Assembly (NCBI GenBank): GCA_963921305.4
Contig: CAWUEX030000002.1
Span: 1,364,001-1,428,000 of the forward strand
Source: CAWUEX02 sp963921305
Lineage (GTDB): Bacteria; Pseudomonadota; Alphaproteobacteria; Rhodospirillales; Rhodospirillaceae
DNA: 64,000 nt
Direction of reading: 5' to 3'
The notes below the pieces were generated by a model that saw only the letters and a program-made list of their open reading frames with translations, had not been told where the DNA came from and did not search any database. The first letter of the stretch is position 1; each line of letters begins with the position of its first letter. A program made the translations under genes and the position numbers. Below are positions 25,442 to 33,916 of the stretch, one piece after another.

Positions 25442-26359
25442 GTGCGGTTTACCCTCTACGCTGCCGCGCTCAGCAGCTTGCTCTTTCATGGGGCCGCCGG
25501 AGCAACGGATGTGTCCCTCGACGCAGGTTCTATTTTCCGTGACTGCGCCGACTGTCCGGAGCTGGTGGTTATCCCGCCAGGTAAATATGAGAGAGGCTAT
25601 GACGGTGGCGTCAGCGATGACCGCTACGAAGGCCCGCCGCATCCGGTGTCGATTGGCTATGCCTTTGCCATTGGCCGCATGGAAGTGTCCAACGCCCAAT
25701 TCGCAAAGTTCATCGATGACACCGGGTATGAGCCCGGAACAAACTGCCGCATGTGGGACGGCGAAGGCGTGTCCAACATCCCCGGTAAGGACTGGCTTGA
25801 CCCGGGCTACGGACGGCCTCCTGCAGACAATGAACCGGCGGCCTGTATTTCCTGGTACGACGCTAAGGCTTATGTCGCGTGGCTGGCGGACAAGACGGGT
25901 CAGCCCTACCGGTTGCCGACCGAAGCCGAATGGGAATATGTCGCACGCGGCGGCACGCAAACCGACTATGCGTGGGGTGATGATCCCGACGCCGGGTGTT
26001 TCATGGCGAACTACTATGACCAGTCCGCCGCCGGTCAGCGGCCCTGGGATCCTGTCGCCTGCGACGACGGCCATCCAACCGTTGCACCGGTGGGCTCGCT
26101 CGCACCCAATGTGTTTGGTTTGCACGACATCATCGGCAATGTGTGGGAATGGGTCGAGGACTGCTACATCATGCCCTACGGCGTACAAGCGACGGATGGC
26201 TCCGCTCATCAGGTCGATGGCACATGCGGCCGCCGGGGCGTGCGCGGCGGGGCCTGGCATTCACGCGCGACCTGGCAGCGGCCCAGCTTCCGGGGCCGTG
26301 ACACCGAGGACTTTGTCACCCAAGTGTTTGGTATCCGCGTCGCCCGCGATCTGCGCTAG
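25442..26359 (+). CDS. Secreted SUMF1/FGE-sulfatase domain protein, copy 2
   Basis: This 305-residue tandem paralogue of the preceding gene has a GTG start 5 nt after its stop. It has a signal peptide (LYAAALSSLLFHGAAGA). The same core blocks follow: DCPELVVIPPGKYERG, YRLPTEAEWEYVARGG, GLHDIIGNVWEWVEDCY and GGAWHSRATWQRPSFRGRD. The FGE active-site cysteines are again absent (His-Ser-Arg at the first site). The two genes form an operon and probably act together outside the cytoplasm; the substrate is unknown. Confidence 0.87.
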   Translation: MRFTLYAAALSSLLFHGAAGATDVSLDAGSIFRDCADCPELVVIPPGKYERGYDGGVSDDRYEGPPHPVSIGYAFAIGRMEVSNAQFAKFIDDTGYEPGTNCRMWDGEGVSNIPGKDWLDPGYGRPPADNEPAACISWYDAKAYVAWLADKTGQPYRLPTEAEWEYVARGGTQTDYAWGDDPDAGCFMANYYDQSAAGQRPWDPVACDDGHPTVAPVGSLAPNVFGLHDIIGNVWEWVEDCYIMPYGVQATDGSAHQVDGTCGRRGVRGGAWHSRATWQRPSFRGRDTEDFVTQVFGIRVARDLR

Positions 26360-26414
26360 GTCCGTGACCGGCCTCTCGAGACCGCGTTGTTCTGACGTGG
26401 TGTGAGGCCGCCGC

Positions 26415-27245
26415 TCAGCTGTCCAGGAATTCTATGATCTGCGCCGCAAAGGCGTGCACGTCCTGCGGATCGGATGTGAGCGGGTCACCGGTCATCGCCG
26501 GATCCCATGCCGTCGCGTCCGGTATAAGCGCAACCGCTTCGTCGCCGCGCACTAAAGTCTTGGCTTTGATTTGCGGCAACTTGTCTTCAATGTCGTAGGC
26601 GTAATAGGCGGCGAACGCTTTGTAGGCGGTCGCTGCCATTTTCACCTGCTCGACAAACGCAACATGCATCAGTTCGGCCGGCGGCAAATCTTTGCGCCGC
26701 ATGTTCTCCGCCTTGCGTTTGAACCAAGGAAAGTAGGTGTAGAGGTCGCGCAACCGGCTCCACAAAAACTGGACATACACACCGCCTTGATCGGGCGTGA
26801 CTTTAGGCGCGTGTTGCGCGGCCATGTCGGCGCGGGCTGTGCCTTTCATGATGCGCACCTGACCCAGGACCAAACGGCGAATGCGGTCCGGGCGAGTCAC
26901 CGCCATGTCGATGACGACGCGTCCGCCCAGTGAGGACCCATAGACATCACACTGCTCAATCCCAAGCTCATCAAGAAACCGGATTACTGCATCTGAGTAA
27001 TAGGAGAGGGGCGGCGGGTCACCAGCCTCGTCCGGTGGCGGTGCGGAGTCACCCATACCCATCAGGTCGGGAGCGATAACACGCCTATGATCTGCAAGCG
27101 CTTCAAGCAACGGCACCTGAATCCGGGCCGTTCCCGGTCCTGGATGGAGGACCAAGAGAGGCGTACCCGGCCGCTCCCCACCCTCCGGGCGCCAGTAATG
27201 GACCTGGCCCTCGTCCAGGTCCGCGAAGGCTCTTTTCATTCGCAT
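26415..27245 (-). CDS. Alpha/beta hydrolase with canonical nucleophile elbow
   Basis: This 276-residue cytoplasmic alpha/beta hydrolase has the oxyanion HPGPGTAR, DLMGMGDSAPPP after strand 4, and a canonical nucleophile elbow VYGSSLGG (Ser), unlike most hydrolases of this fold elsewhere in the window. A candidate catalytic His lies near the C-terminus (DPQDVHAFAAQI). It is divergent from the IclR regulator at 27420, with a 174-nt shared upstream region, so it is a likely target of that regulator. The substrate is unknown. Confidence 0.85.
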   Translation of the reverse strand: MRMKRAFADLDEGQVHYWRPEGGERPGTPLLVLHPGPGTARIQVPLLEALADHRRVIAPDLMGMGDSAPPPDEAGDPPPLSYYSDAVIRFLDELGIEQCDVYGSSLGGRVVIDMAVTRPDRIRRLVLGQVRIMKGTARADMAAQHAPKVTPDQGGVYVQFLWSRLRDLYTYFPWFKRKAENMRRKDLPPAELMHVAFVEQVKMAATAYKAFAAYYAYDIEDKLPQIKAKTLVRGDEAVALIPDATAWDPAMTGDPLTSDPQDVHAFAAQIIEFLDS

Positions 27246-27309
27246 AACGGGTGCAATCCTATCCCGGGCCCCTCTAATGCGCTCAAAAACAGCACTTTTT
27301 TGGCCGGAA

Positions 27310-27328
27310 AGGCGATATATGGTCGCCT
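27310..27328. promoter_or_regulatory. Candidate operator between hydrolase and iclR-type gene
   Basis: AGGCGA (27310-27315), 7 nt, TCGCCT (27323-27328) is a perfect inverted repeat. A third half-site AGGCGAC occurs at 27356-27362. The position in a divergent region beside an IclR gene suggests autoregulation and control of the hydrolase. Confidence 0.4.
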
Positions 27329-27419
27329 GAAGAACGCTCGGCTATTGCGGTCTCCAGGCGACCACGGCAAGTTTAACCAATCTGCAGCCAAGCAAGAAAA
27401 ACAAGAGCCAGGGACAAAA

Positions 27420-28211
27420 ATGGGACAACAGACTTCTGTACGTGCTTTGGAGCGCGGCCTCGATATTATCCAGCTGCTGAACCGGCACAACGGACTTACG
27501 GTGACTCAGGTGGGCCAGCTCACCGATCTGCCGCGTCCGACCGCGTTCCGCCTGCTCCGCACTCTTGAGTCTCTTGGGTATCTGTTCCGCGACACACAAG
27601 ACAAAAAGTACCGCCTCACCGCGCAGGTCCGGACTCTCAGTCACGGGTACGATCAGGAAGAATGGATTCCCAAGGTCTCCCGGCCGATCATGTCTGCGCT
27701 GTGTAAGAAGATTCTATGGCCGATCGCACTGGGTACCGTCAGTGGCGGCAAAATGTTGATCCGCGACACCACCGACGAAATGAGTCCGTTTGCCATCCGC
27801 CGACATCGCGGCGGCTTCAACATCCCGCTCCTCAATACGGCGTCGGGCGCCGCATACCTGGCCTACTGCGAATCTCACAAGCAGGACCAGCTCATCGAGT
27901 TTGCGTTGGCGGACGACCCAGACGCTTTGTCACGTGGCGGAACAAACCTGGAGCTGTACAAGCGCTCTCTCGAATCTGTCCGCCAAGACGGTTACGCGTG
28001 TATGCGCGTGGTCGATGCCAATCATAACGCGTTGGCGTTTCCCATATTGGTTAACGGTGAAATTTTCGCGACCATATCGGCGCGCCTCTACACCTCGGCC
28101 ATGACCCTGCAACAAGCGGTCGAGCGCTACGCGGACGACATGCGTATTGCCGCGCAAGACATGGGCCGGGAAATCACCGCGTGGAAATCCCAACTTCCTG
28201 ACGCGGCCTGA
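27420..28211 (+). CDS. IclR family transcriptional regulator
   Basis: This 263-residue regulator has an N-terminal winged helix-turn-helix (about 8-70: RALERGLDIIQLLNRHNGLTVTQVGQ, then LPRPTAFRLLRTLESLGYL) and a C-terminal effector-binding GAF-like domain (about 85-255). It resembles the MhpR-type group that senses aromatic acids, but the ligand cannot be assigned. The ATG at 27420 is chosen because the HTH starts directly after it; the open frame extends far upstream with non-coding character. Its stop abuts the stop of the convergent MFS gene with no gap. Confidence 0.88.
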   Translation: MGQQTSVRALERGLDIIQLLNRHNGLTVTQVGQLTDLPRPTAFRLLRTLESLGYLFRDTQDKKYRLTAQVRTLSHGYDQEEWIPKVSRPIMSALCKKILWPIALGTVSGGKMLIRDTTDEMSPFAIRRHRGGFNIPLLNTASGAAYLAYCESHKQDQLIEFALADDPDALSRGGTNLELYKRSLESVRQDGYACMRVVDANHNALAFPILVNGEIFATISARLYTSAMTLQQAVERYADDMRIAAQDMGREITAWKSQLPDAA

Positions 28212-29453
28212 TCACGCTGCCGAAGGGCTGCTGCTTTCCGCGTCTTGCGGGAAGGGCAGGCGGAAGGTCAGCAACAAGAAGAACACCGACAACCCCGCCG
28301 CGATCAGCATGCTCGTCTGCGGCGATGTCGCCGCCGCGATCCCGCCCCAGAAGGGGCTCCCAGCCGCATAGCCCAGCATCAAGGTCATGTTCAGAATGGC
28401 GATCCCGCGGCCGCGCACGGCATCTGGCAAGATCAGCTGGGCTGAAATCTGCAAAGCCGACATCACGAAGAACCACGCCGTTCCCGCGACCAGCAAGAGC
28501 GCGCCCATCATCACCGGATGGCTGGTTAATCCCAGGCCGGCCAGTGTCGCCGCATGGATCAGGATGGCGCGCAAAACGATGGCGTTCCGGCTGTAGCGGC
28601 GGGATATGTAGCCAAAATTGAGGGCGCCGGTGATGGCGCCCAAGCCAAAGCAGCCGAACACCAAGCCATAGTTCTTCGAGTCCACCACCAGCATCGGCAT
28701 CATGGCCAGAATGATAGACGTGACGGCGAAGAACAAACCGCCGCGCACCAAGATCGTTCTGAACTGTGACGACTCCCGGGCAAAACGGAAGCCTGTGCGC
28801 ACGGCTTTGACGAACCCGTCTTTAGACGTATCCGCGGCTTGCGGTGTCCGCCGCCACCACAGCAACACACCTAGCAACACCAGATAGCTTCCAGCATTAA
28901 GTCCGATCACCGCCGCGCCGCCGATCAGAGGCAGAAGCACACCGGCAATCCCTGGCCCCAGCACCCGCGCGCCGTTGTTGGCGATGCTGTACAGGCTGAC
29001 GGCGAAGGGCACGTTCTTCAGGCCCACCAGCTCGGGCACAATGGCGCTTTGCGTTGGCTGGTTGAGAGCAAAGCCTATGGCCAGCAGTGCGGACAGCCCC
29101 AACAGCATCATCGGGTCGGTGCTGCCTAACAGAATCAAGATCGCAAGCAGGCCTGCGGCGATCATCATCCATGTATTCGCAAAGACCAGCAGCCAGCGTC
29201 GGTCGAAGGTGTCGGCCAGCGTGCCCGCGGCGACAATCAGCATCACCGTGGGCAGGAAGTAGGCTGTCTGCACCAGGGACACCAGAACCGGATCGCCGCC
29301 GCTCCATTCTTTCATCAGCCAGGCGGCGGTGATGGTCTGCATCCAGTAGCCCAGGTTTGACAGGCAGATGCCGATCCACATGGCGCGATAGAGCGGAAAC
29401 CGTAAAAGCTGCCACACGCTGGTTACTGGGGGAGACGCGTCAGGACCTGTCAC
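28212..29453 (-). CDS. MFS transporter, EntS/MFS_3-type
   Basis: This 413-residue inner-membrane protein has about 12 hydrophobic segments, beginning YRAMWIGICLSNLGYWMQTITAAWLM. A motif-A-like loop is present (AAGTLADTFDRRWLL). The family exports siderophores and drugs, though some members import metabolites. The start is GTG at 29453. It is transcribed divergently from the Tat flavoprotein pair at 29643, across 189 nt, and may handle their substrate or product. Terminal sequence is Ser/Pro-rich and cytoplasmic. Confidence 0.86.
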   Translation of the reverse strand: MTGPDASPPVTSVWQLLRFPLYRAMWIGICLSNLGYWMQTITAAWLMKEWSGGDPVLVSLVQTAYFLPTVMLIVAAGTLADTFDRRWLLVFANTWMMIAAGLLAILILLGSTDPMMLLGLSALLAIGFALNQPTQSAIVPELVGLKNVPFAVSLYSIANNGARVLGPGIAGVLLPLIGGAAVIGLNAGSYLVLLGVLLWWRRTPQAADTSKDGFVKAVRTGFRFARESSQFRTILVRGGLFFAVTSIILAMMPMLVVDSKNYGLVFGCFGLGAITGALNFGYISRRYSRNAIVLRAILIHAATLAGLGLTSHPVMMGALLLVAGTAWFFVMSALQISAQLILPDAVRGRGIAILNMTLMLGYAAGSPFWGGIAAATSPQTSMLIAAGLSVFFLLLTFRLPFPQDAESSSPSAA

Positions 29454-29642
29454 GCAACACTCACTCTACGTTGGCTCGCCATGACCGGCACATGGCCCTG
29501 TCCTGAGATTAAGGCCAACAGCCAGATGATTTCCGACCGCTGAGTGAGCGGCCCCACTGCCAGCCCTGTTGCCCAATCGGTCCTCAAGAAAGCATGCTGC
29601 ATAGCCAATCCCAAAGCCCGTCACGACCAATGGAGTTCGAGC

Positions 29643-31115
29643 ATGGTTGCCCCCACGCGCACATCCCGGCGCACCCTTCTGAAAGGCGCATCCGCCGCGG
29701 GACTGATCGCGACCGCGGCCCACAGGCCCACCCGCGCCGCAGAACGCAGCGACGTCATTGTCATTGGGGGCGGGTTTTCGGGTCTTAACGCCGCAATCCT
29801 ACTTGCCGATGAGGGCCTGTCCGTGACCGTTCTCGAAAGCAACTCCCGCGTCGGCGGACGCGCGTTCACCGCCGATCATGTCTATGGCACGCCCGAGTTC
29901 GGCGCCTCTCAGATTGGACCGTACTACGCCCGCATCCGCGATATGGCTCAACGCCTCGGCGTCGAGTTGGCACCGGGCTCCAATATCAACGCGCCGTTCA
30001 CCTTTGCGATCGGCGACAAACTCATTCGCCGCGACGAGTGGGAAGGGCATAGCCTCAACAACACGGTGGGCGAGGAACGCACGGTGCCGCCGTCGGCGAT
30101 GCAAAGTTTCTACATGAGCCGCCACAATCCTTTTGAGGGTTTCGATGATTGGCTGGAGCCCGAGGCGGCGAGATTTGATATCCCGCTCGGCAATTGGCTG
30201 CTCGAGAAGGGCATTTCTCGCGATGCCTTGCGCCTCGTGAATGAAGGCTTGATCGCGCCGGATGTCTGGAACGTGTCCCTTCTGACTCTCATGCAAGAGG
30301 CGACCCGTGCCCGCCTGATGTCCGGTGAGACGGCGGACACCAGCGGCAAAGACCGCTTCGAGCAGGCGTCTCTCACCAGTGCCCGCGTGGTCGGCGGCAC
30401 GTCACGGTTGCCGGAAGCGATGGCGGCCCACCTCGGCGATGCGGTGCAGTTGAACAAGATCGTCACCGAGATCGACATGGAGTCCGGCAGCGGCGTTGCT
30501 GTGCGTTGCCTGGACGGTTCCCGCTATGAGGCGGACTTCGCCATTTCCGCCCTGCCGTTTGGCCCCTTACGGCGGGTTTCGATTTTCCCGGCGCTTGCGG
30601 GTGAGCAAGCTGCAGCTGTCCGTCACATGCCCTACGCCAACAACACCCAAGTGCATATTCGCCTCAAAGGCGCGCCCTACTGGGAGCAGGATGGCATGGA
30701 TGCCTCCTTATGGACCGACGGGCCGCTCAACCTCGTGCGCCAGCCCATCGGCTATGACGGCAGCCGTGACCGCTTGGTCGTCGTGTGTGTCGGCAAGAAG
30801 GGTGAGCGCCTCGATCAACTTGCGCCCGCCGATCGCGGTGAATTTGTCATCCGGGAAATTGAACGCCTGCGTCCCTCGACCAAAGGCAAGATGGAAGTCA
30901 CCGGCGTGCACAGCTGGCCGCAGTATGATTTTGTTTCAGGTTGTCGCCATTCCTATGGGCCCGGTCAAGTGACCCGTTTCGCCCATGATATGATCAAACC
31001 GCATCATCGCCTGCACTTTGCCGGGGAACATACCCGCCGCATGGAAATCGGAATGGAGTCGGCGATGGAGTCCGGCGAACGGGCCGCCTTCGAAGTTCTG
31101 GAACGCACCGCCTAA
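29643..31115 (+). CDS. Tat-exported flavin amine oxidase family protein, copy 1
   Basis: This 490-residue protein has a twin-arginine signal peptide (TSRRTLLKGASAAGLIATAA) and a FAD-binding NAD(P)-binding Rossmann core (VIVIGGGFSGLNAAILLADEG, TVLESNSRVGGRAFT). It has the C-terminal FAD motif LHFAGEHTRRMEIGMESAMESGERAA of amine oxidases. It is predicted to oxidise an amine or related C-N bond in the periplasm. The ATG at 29643 places the RR motif near the N-terminus, which fixes the start. A paralogue follows 29 nt downstream. Confidence 0.88.
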   Translation: MVAPTRTSRRTLLKGASAAGLIATAAHRPTRAAERSDVIVIGGGFSGLNAAILLADEGLSVTVLESNSRVGGRAFTADHVYGTPEFGASQIGPYYARIRDMAQRLGVELAPGSNINAPFTFAIGDKLIRRDEWEGHSLNNTVGEERTVPPSAMQSFYMSRHNPFEGFDDWLEPEAARFDIPLGNWLLEKGISRDALRLVNEGLIAPDVWNVSLLTLMQEATRARLMSGETADTSGKDRFEQASLTSARVVGGTSRLPEAMAAHLGDAVQLNKIVTEIDMESGSGVAVRCLDGSRYEADFAISALPFGPLRRVSIFPALAGEQAAAVRHMPYANNTQVHIRLKGAPYWEQDGMDASLWTDGPLNLVRQPIGYDGSRDRLVVVCVGKKGERLDQLAPADRGEFVIREIERLRPSTKGKMEVTGVHSWPQYDFVSGCRHSYGPGQVTRFAHDMIKPHHRLHFAGEHTRRMEIGMESAMESGERAAFEVLERTA

Positions 31116-31144
31116 ACGCCCCGCCCAACCGAAAGGCCAAGACA

Positions 31145-32623
31145 ATGACCAAAAAACTGATCAGTCCGACTCTCAGCCGCCGGTCGTTTACCGGCGCCCT
31201 TGGTGGAACAGCGGCGCTACCGCTTCTGGGCCGCAAAGCATTTGCATATGAGTCCGCCGACGTCATCATCATCGGCGCTGGGCTGGCTGGCCTGAATGCC
31301 GCCCTTAATCTTGAGATGGAAGGCTATAGCGTCATCGTCCTGGAAGCGCAGAACTACATCGGCGGACGCACCCGCACCTACGATCTTCCGGTCGGCCCCA
31401 CCAATGCCGGCGGCCAGACCATCGGTCCGTACTACGCCCGTATCCGCGATGTTGCTAGCCGTCTGGGTGTGCCGCTGATCAGCAATCCGCCCCGCGTGTC
31501 CATGGGCAACTATGTCAACGGCCAGCTCGTGTCCGCCGCCGATTGGGCCACGTCCGATGCCAATAAACTCGCCGAGGCCGAGAAATCGGTCCTGCCCAGC
31601 GCCCTGGAGTTTTTCTATCTGTCCCGCACCAACCCGCTGCCGGATGTGGAAAGCTGGATCGAACCCGATCAACAGCACCTCGATGTATCGATCAGCGAGT
31701 ATCTGCGCAGCGTCGGCGCCTCGGAGGAAGCGTTGCGTTTGATCGGCGTCACCATCAACGTGTTTGATCTATCGGTCGGCTCCGCACTCGCCTATCTGCG
31801 CGACATCAAGCGCCTGCAATGGGGCATCGCCACCAACGCCAACGAAGAAACCCGCTCCACCTATGGCGCCAGCAGTGATGACGGCTTTGAGTTCAACGAA
31901 GTCGAAGGCGGCACCCAACGTCTGTGCGAAGCCATGGCTGCGGCACTGAACGGTCCCGTGCACCTGAATACACCCGTGCGTATGATCGATCTCAGTGACG
32001 ATGGCGTCGAGGTGCGCACCAATGACGGCAGCCGCTATGCCGGCAAGTTTGCCATCTCGGCGGTGCCGTTTTCCGCGCTGCGCAACATCGATGTCACGCC
32101 GCGATTCCAAGGCCGTCAGAGCGACGCCATCAAATATTCATCCCACGGCAACACACTGCGGGTGTTCATGGAGTTCTCGTCCCCATTTTGGGATGACGAC
32201 ATCGGCGATCCTGCCCTGTACACCGATACGGCCATTGAACGGGTCTTTGCCCGCACCACCGAAGAGGGCGAAGTTTTCGCCCTGGACTGCTGGGTTAACG
32301 GCAACGCGGCGTATCGCTTGGATCAAATGCCCGAGGAGTACGTCAGTGCGTTCGTCGTCGATAAGCTGGCGCGGATCCGTCCATCGACCAAGGGCAAGGT
32401 CAACGTCATGCAGGTTCACTCCTGGGCCAAGCATTCGGCGTCCGGCGCCTGCCGCCATGCGTTCGATGCGGGTCAGGTGAGTCAGTGGGCCGATGTGATG
32501 GGCACGCCGCATCATCGGTTGCATATCGCAGGTGAGCAAACCCGCAGCATCGAAAACGGTATGGAGGCGGCGGCGGAGTCCGGTGAGCGCGCCGCATTCG
32601 AAATTATGGAACGGATGGTCTAG
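31145..32623 (+). CDS. Tat-exported flavin amine oxidase family protein, copy 2
   Basis: This 492-residue paralogue of the previous gene has the Tat motif LSRRSFTGALGG, then DVIIIGAGLAGLNAALNLEMEGYSVIVLEAQ in two blocks, and YIGGRTRTYD. The C-terminal block LHIAGEQTRSIENGMEAAAESGERAA binds FAD. Shared internal blocks with copy 1 (IGPYYARIRDVA, RIRPSTKGK) show tandem duplication. Two related periplasmic oxidases in one operon suggest successive or alternative oxidation of related substrates. The beta-lactamase-like genes follow 9 nt later. Confidence 0.88.
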   Translation: MTKKLISPTLSRRSFTGALGGTAALPLLGRKAFAYESADVIIIGAGLAGLNAALNLEMEGYSVIVLEAQNYIGGRTRTYDLPVGPTNAGGQTIGPYYARIRDVASRLGVPLISNPPRVSMGNYVNGQLVSAADWATSDANKLAEAEKSVLPSALEFFYLSRTNPLPDVESWIEPDQQHLDVSISEYLRSVGASEEALRLIGVTINVFDLSVGSALAYLRDIKRLQWGIATNANEETRSTYGASSDDGFEFNEVEGGTQRLCEAMAAALNGPVHLNTPVRMIDLSDDGVEVRTNDGSRYAGKFAISAVPFSALRNIDVTPRFQGRQSDAIKYSSHGNTLRVFMEFSSPFWDDDIGDPALYTDTAIERVFARTTEEGEVFALDCWVNGNAAYRLDQMPEEYVSAFVVDKLARIRPSTKGKVNVMQVHSWAKHSASGACRHAFDAGQVSQWADVMGTPHHRLHIAGEQTRSIENGMEAAAESGERAAFEIMERMV

Positions 32624-32632
32624 GAGCGTCCT

Positions 32633-33916
32633 ATGATCCGCACCCTCTGCGCCGCCGTCCTCGTCGCGTTCGGCGTCACCACACCAGCGGTGGCCCAAGA
32701 CCCGCTGCCCCGGGCTGAGCCTGCTGACGTTGGGATGACCGTAGAAGGCCTCTCGGCTTTGGCGTCCAGCATGCGCGGCCTGGTGGATGAGGGGCTCCGC
32801 GCCGGCGTCGTCTGGGGCGTTGTCAAGGACGGCAAGCTGGTGCAGCTCGAAGCCTATGGCCAGCGCAACGTCGCCGAGGGTCTGCCGATGGAAACGGATA
32901 CGGTATTCCGGTTGTACTCTCAGTCGCGCGCGGTCACCGGGGCGGCCATCCTCACACTGGTTGACGACGGTGACCTGCACCTCGACGCGCCCGTGGCCAA
33001 TTACCTCCCGGCCATCGCCGACATGCCGGTCATCTCGGAAATGCGCCGTGACGAAGTCATCGCGACGGTGCCGCAAAGTCCCCCGATGACGGTGCGTCAT
33101 TTATTTAACTATACTGCAGGTCTGGGCTACGCGCGGGATTGGCCAGCGGCATTCGGCATGGATCAGCGCGATATTCTAGCGCTTGACGGCAACTTGGACG
33201 ACATGATTGCCAAGTTGACTCGTTATCCGTTGCTGGCTCAGCCGGGGTCGAAATGGATTTACGGTTTTCACTCGGATGTGCTGGGGGCCGTCGCGGAACA
33301 GGTCTCGGGCCGCAAACTGAACGATTTTCTCGACCGCCGCCTGTTCAAACCCTTGGACATGAAAGACACCGGTTTCTGGGTGCGGCGAGGGTCCAATGAC
33401 CGTCTTGCCGTCGTCTACGGCCCCGGCGACGGCGGTGCCCTAACCGAGCGCCCGGCGCCTGCGTCCAGCAGTTACACCGAGCCCGGGCCAATGTTCTCAG
33501 CCGGTGGCGGTCTGGTCTCCACGGTGCCCGACTATCTCCGTTTCGGGCAGATGATCCTCAACGGGGGCGAGCTCGATGGTGCCCGCATTCTCAAAGCCGG
33601 AACGGTCGCTGAAATGGGCACCAACGCCATTGGCCCGACCCAAGGCACGGTGTCGTTTGGCGATGGCTTGAACCCGCCCCGGCCCTTCGCAGGGTATGGG
33701 TGGGGGCTCGCCATCGGCGTGCGCTTGGCCGATGGGATTCACACAGTGCCGGGGTCACCGGGAGACCTGGTTTGGGGCGGCCTGGCCAATACGACCTACT
33801 TGATTGATCCGGTCGAAAACATCGTTGCTGTCGCCATGACTCAGTATCTCGGCCCCAACGCGGACGAGCTTGTATTCCGCCTGCGCGAAGGCGTCTACGG
33901 CGCGCTGGCCAAGTAA
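32633..33916 (+). CDS. Secreted beta-lactamase-like serine hydrolase with SxxR motif, copy 1
   Basis: This 427-residue protein has a Sec signal peptide (cleavage near AVAQ-DP). It belongs to the class C beta-lactamase/family VIII esterase superfamily: RLYSQSRAVTGAAILTLVDDG, VRHLFNYTAGLGY, WIYGFHSDVLGAVAEQ and VWGGLANTTYLIDP. The catalytic motif reads S-Q-S-R; the Lys that activates the Ser is Arg. The Tyr of the second motif is kept. Activity is therefore uncertain. It lies 9 nt after the amine oxidase pair and directly abuts its paralogue, whose GTG start follows the stop with no gap. Confidence 0.87.
   Translation: MIRTLCAAVLVAFGVTTPAVAQDPLPRAEPADVGMTVEGLSALASSMRGLVDEGLRAGVVWGVVKDGKLVQLEAYGQRNVAEGLPMETDTVFRLYSQSRAVTGAAILTLVDDGDLHLDAPVANYLPAIADMPVISEMRRDEVIATVPQSPPMTVRHLFNYTAGLGYARDWPAAFGMDQRDILALDGNLDDMIAKLTRYPLLAQPGSKWIYGFHSDVLGAVAEQVSGRKLNDFLDRRLFKPLDMKDTGFWVRRGSNDRLAVVYGPGDGGALTERPAPASSSYTEPGPMFSAGGGLVSTVPDYLRFGQMILNGGELDGARILKAGTVAEMGTNAIGPTQGTVSFGDGLNPPRPFAGYGWGLAIGVRLADGIHTVPGSPGDLVWGGLANTTYLIDPVENIVAVAMTQYLGPNADELVFRLREGVYGALAK

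Noticed and set aside
24507..26359. Naming the SUMF1 pair as formylglycine-generating enzymes
   Set aside because: The two active-site cysteines are absent in both proteins.
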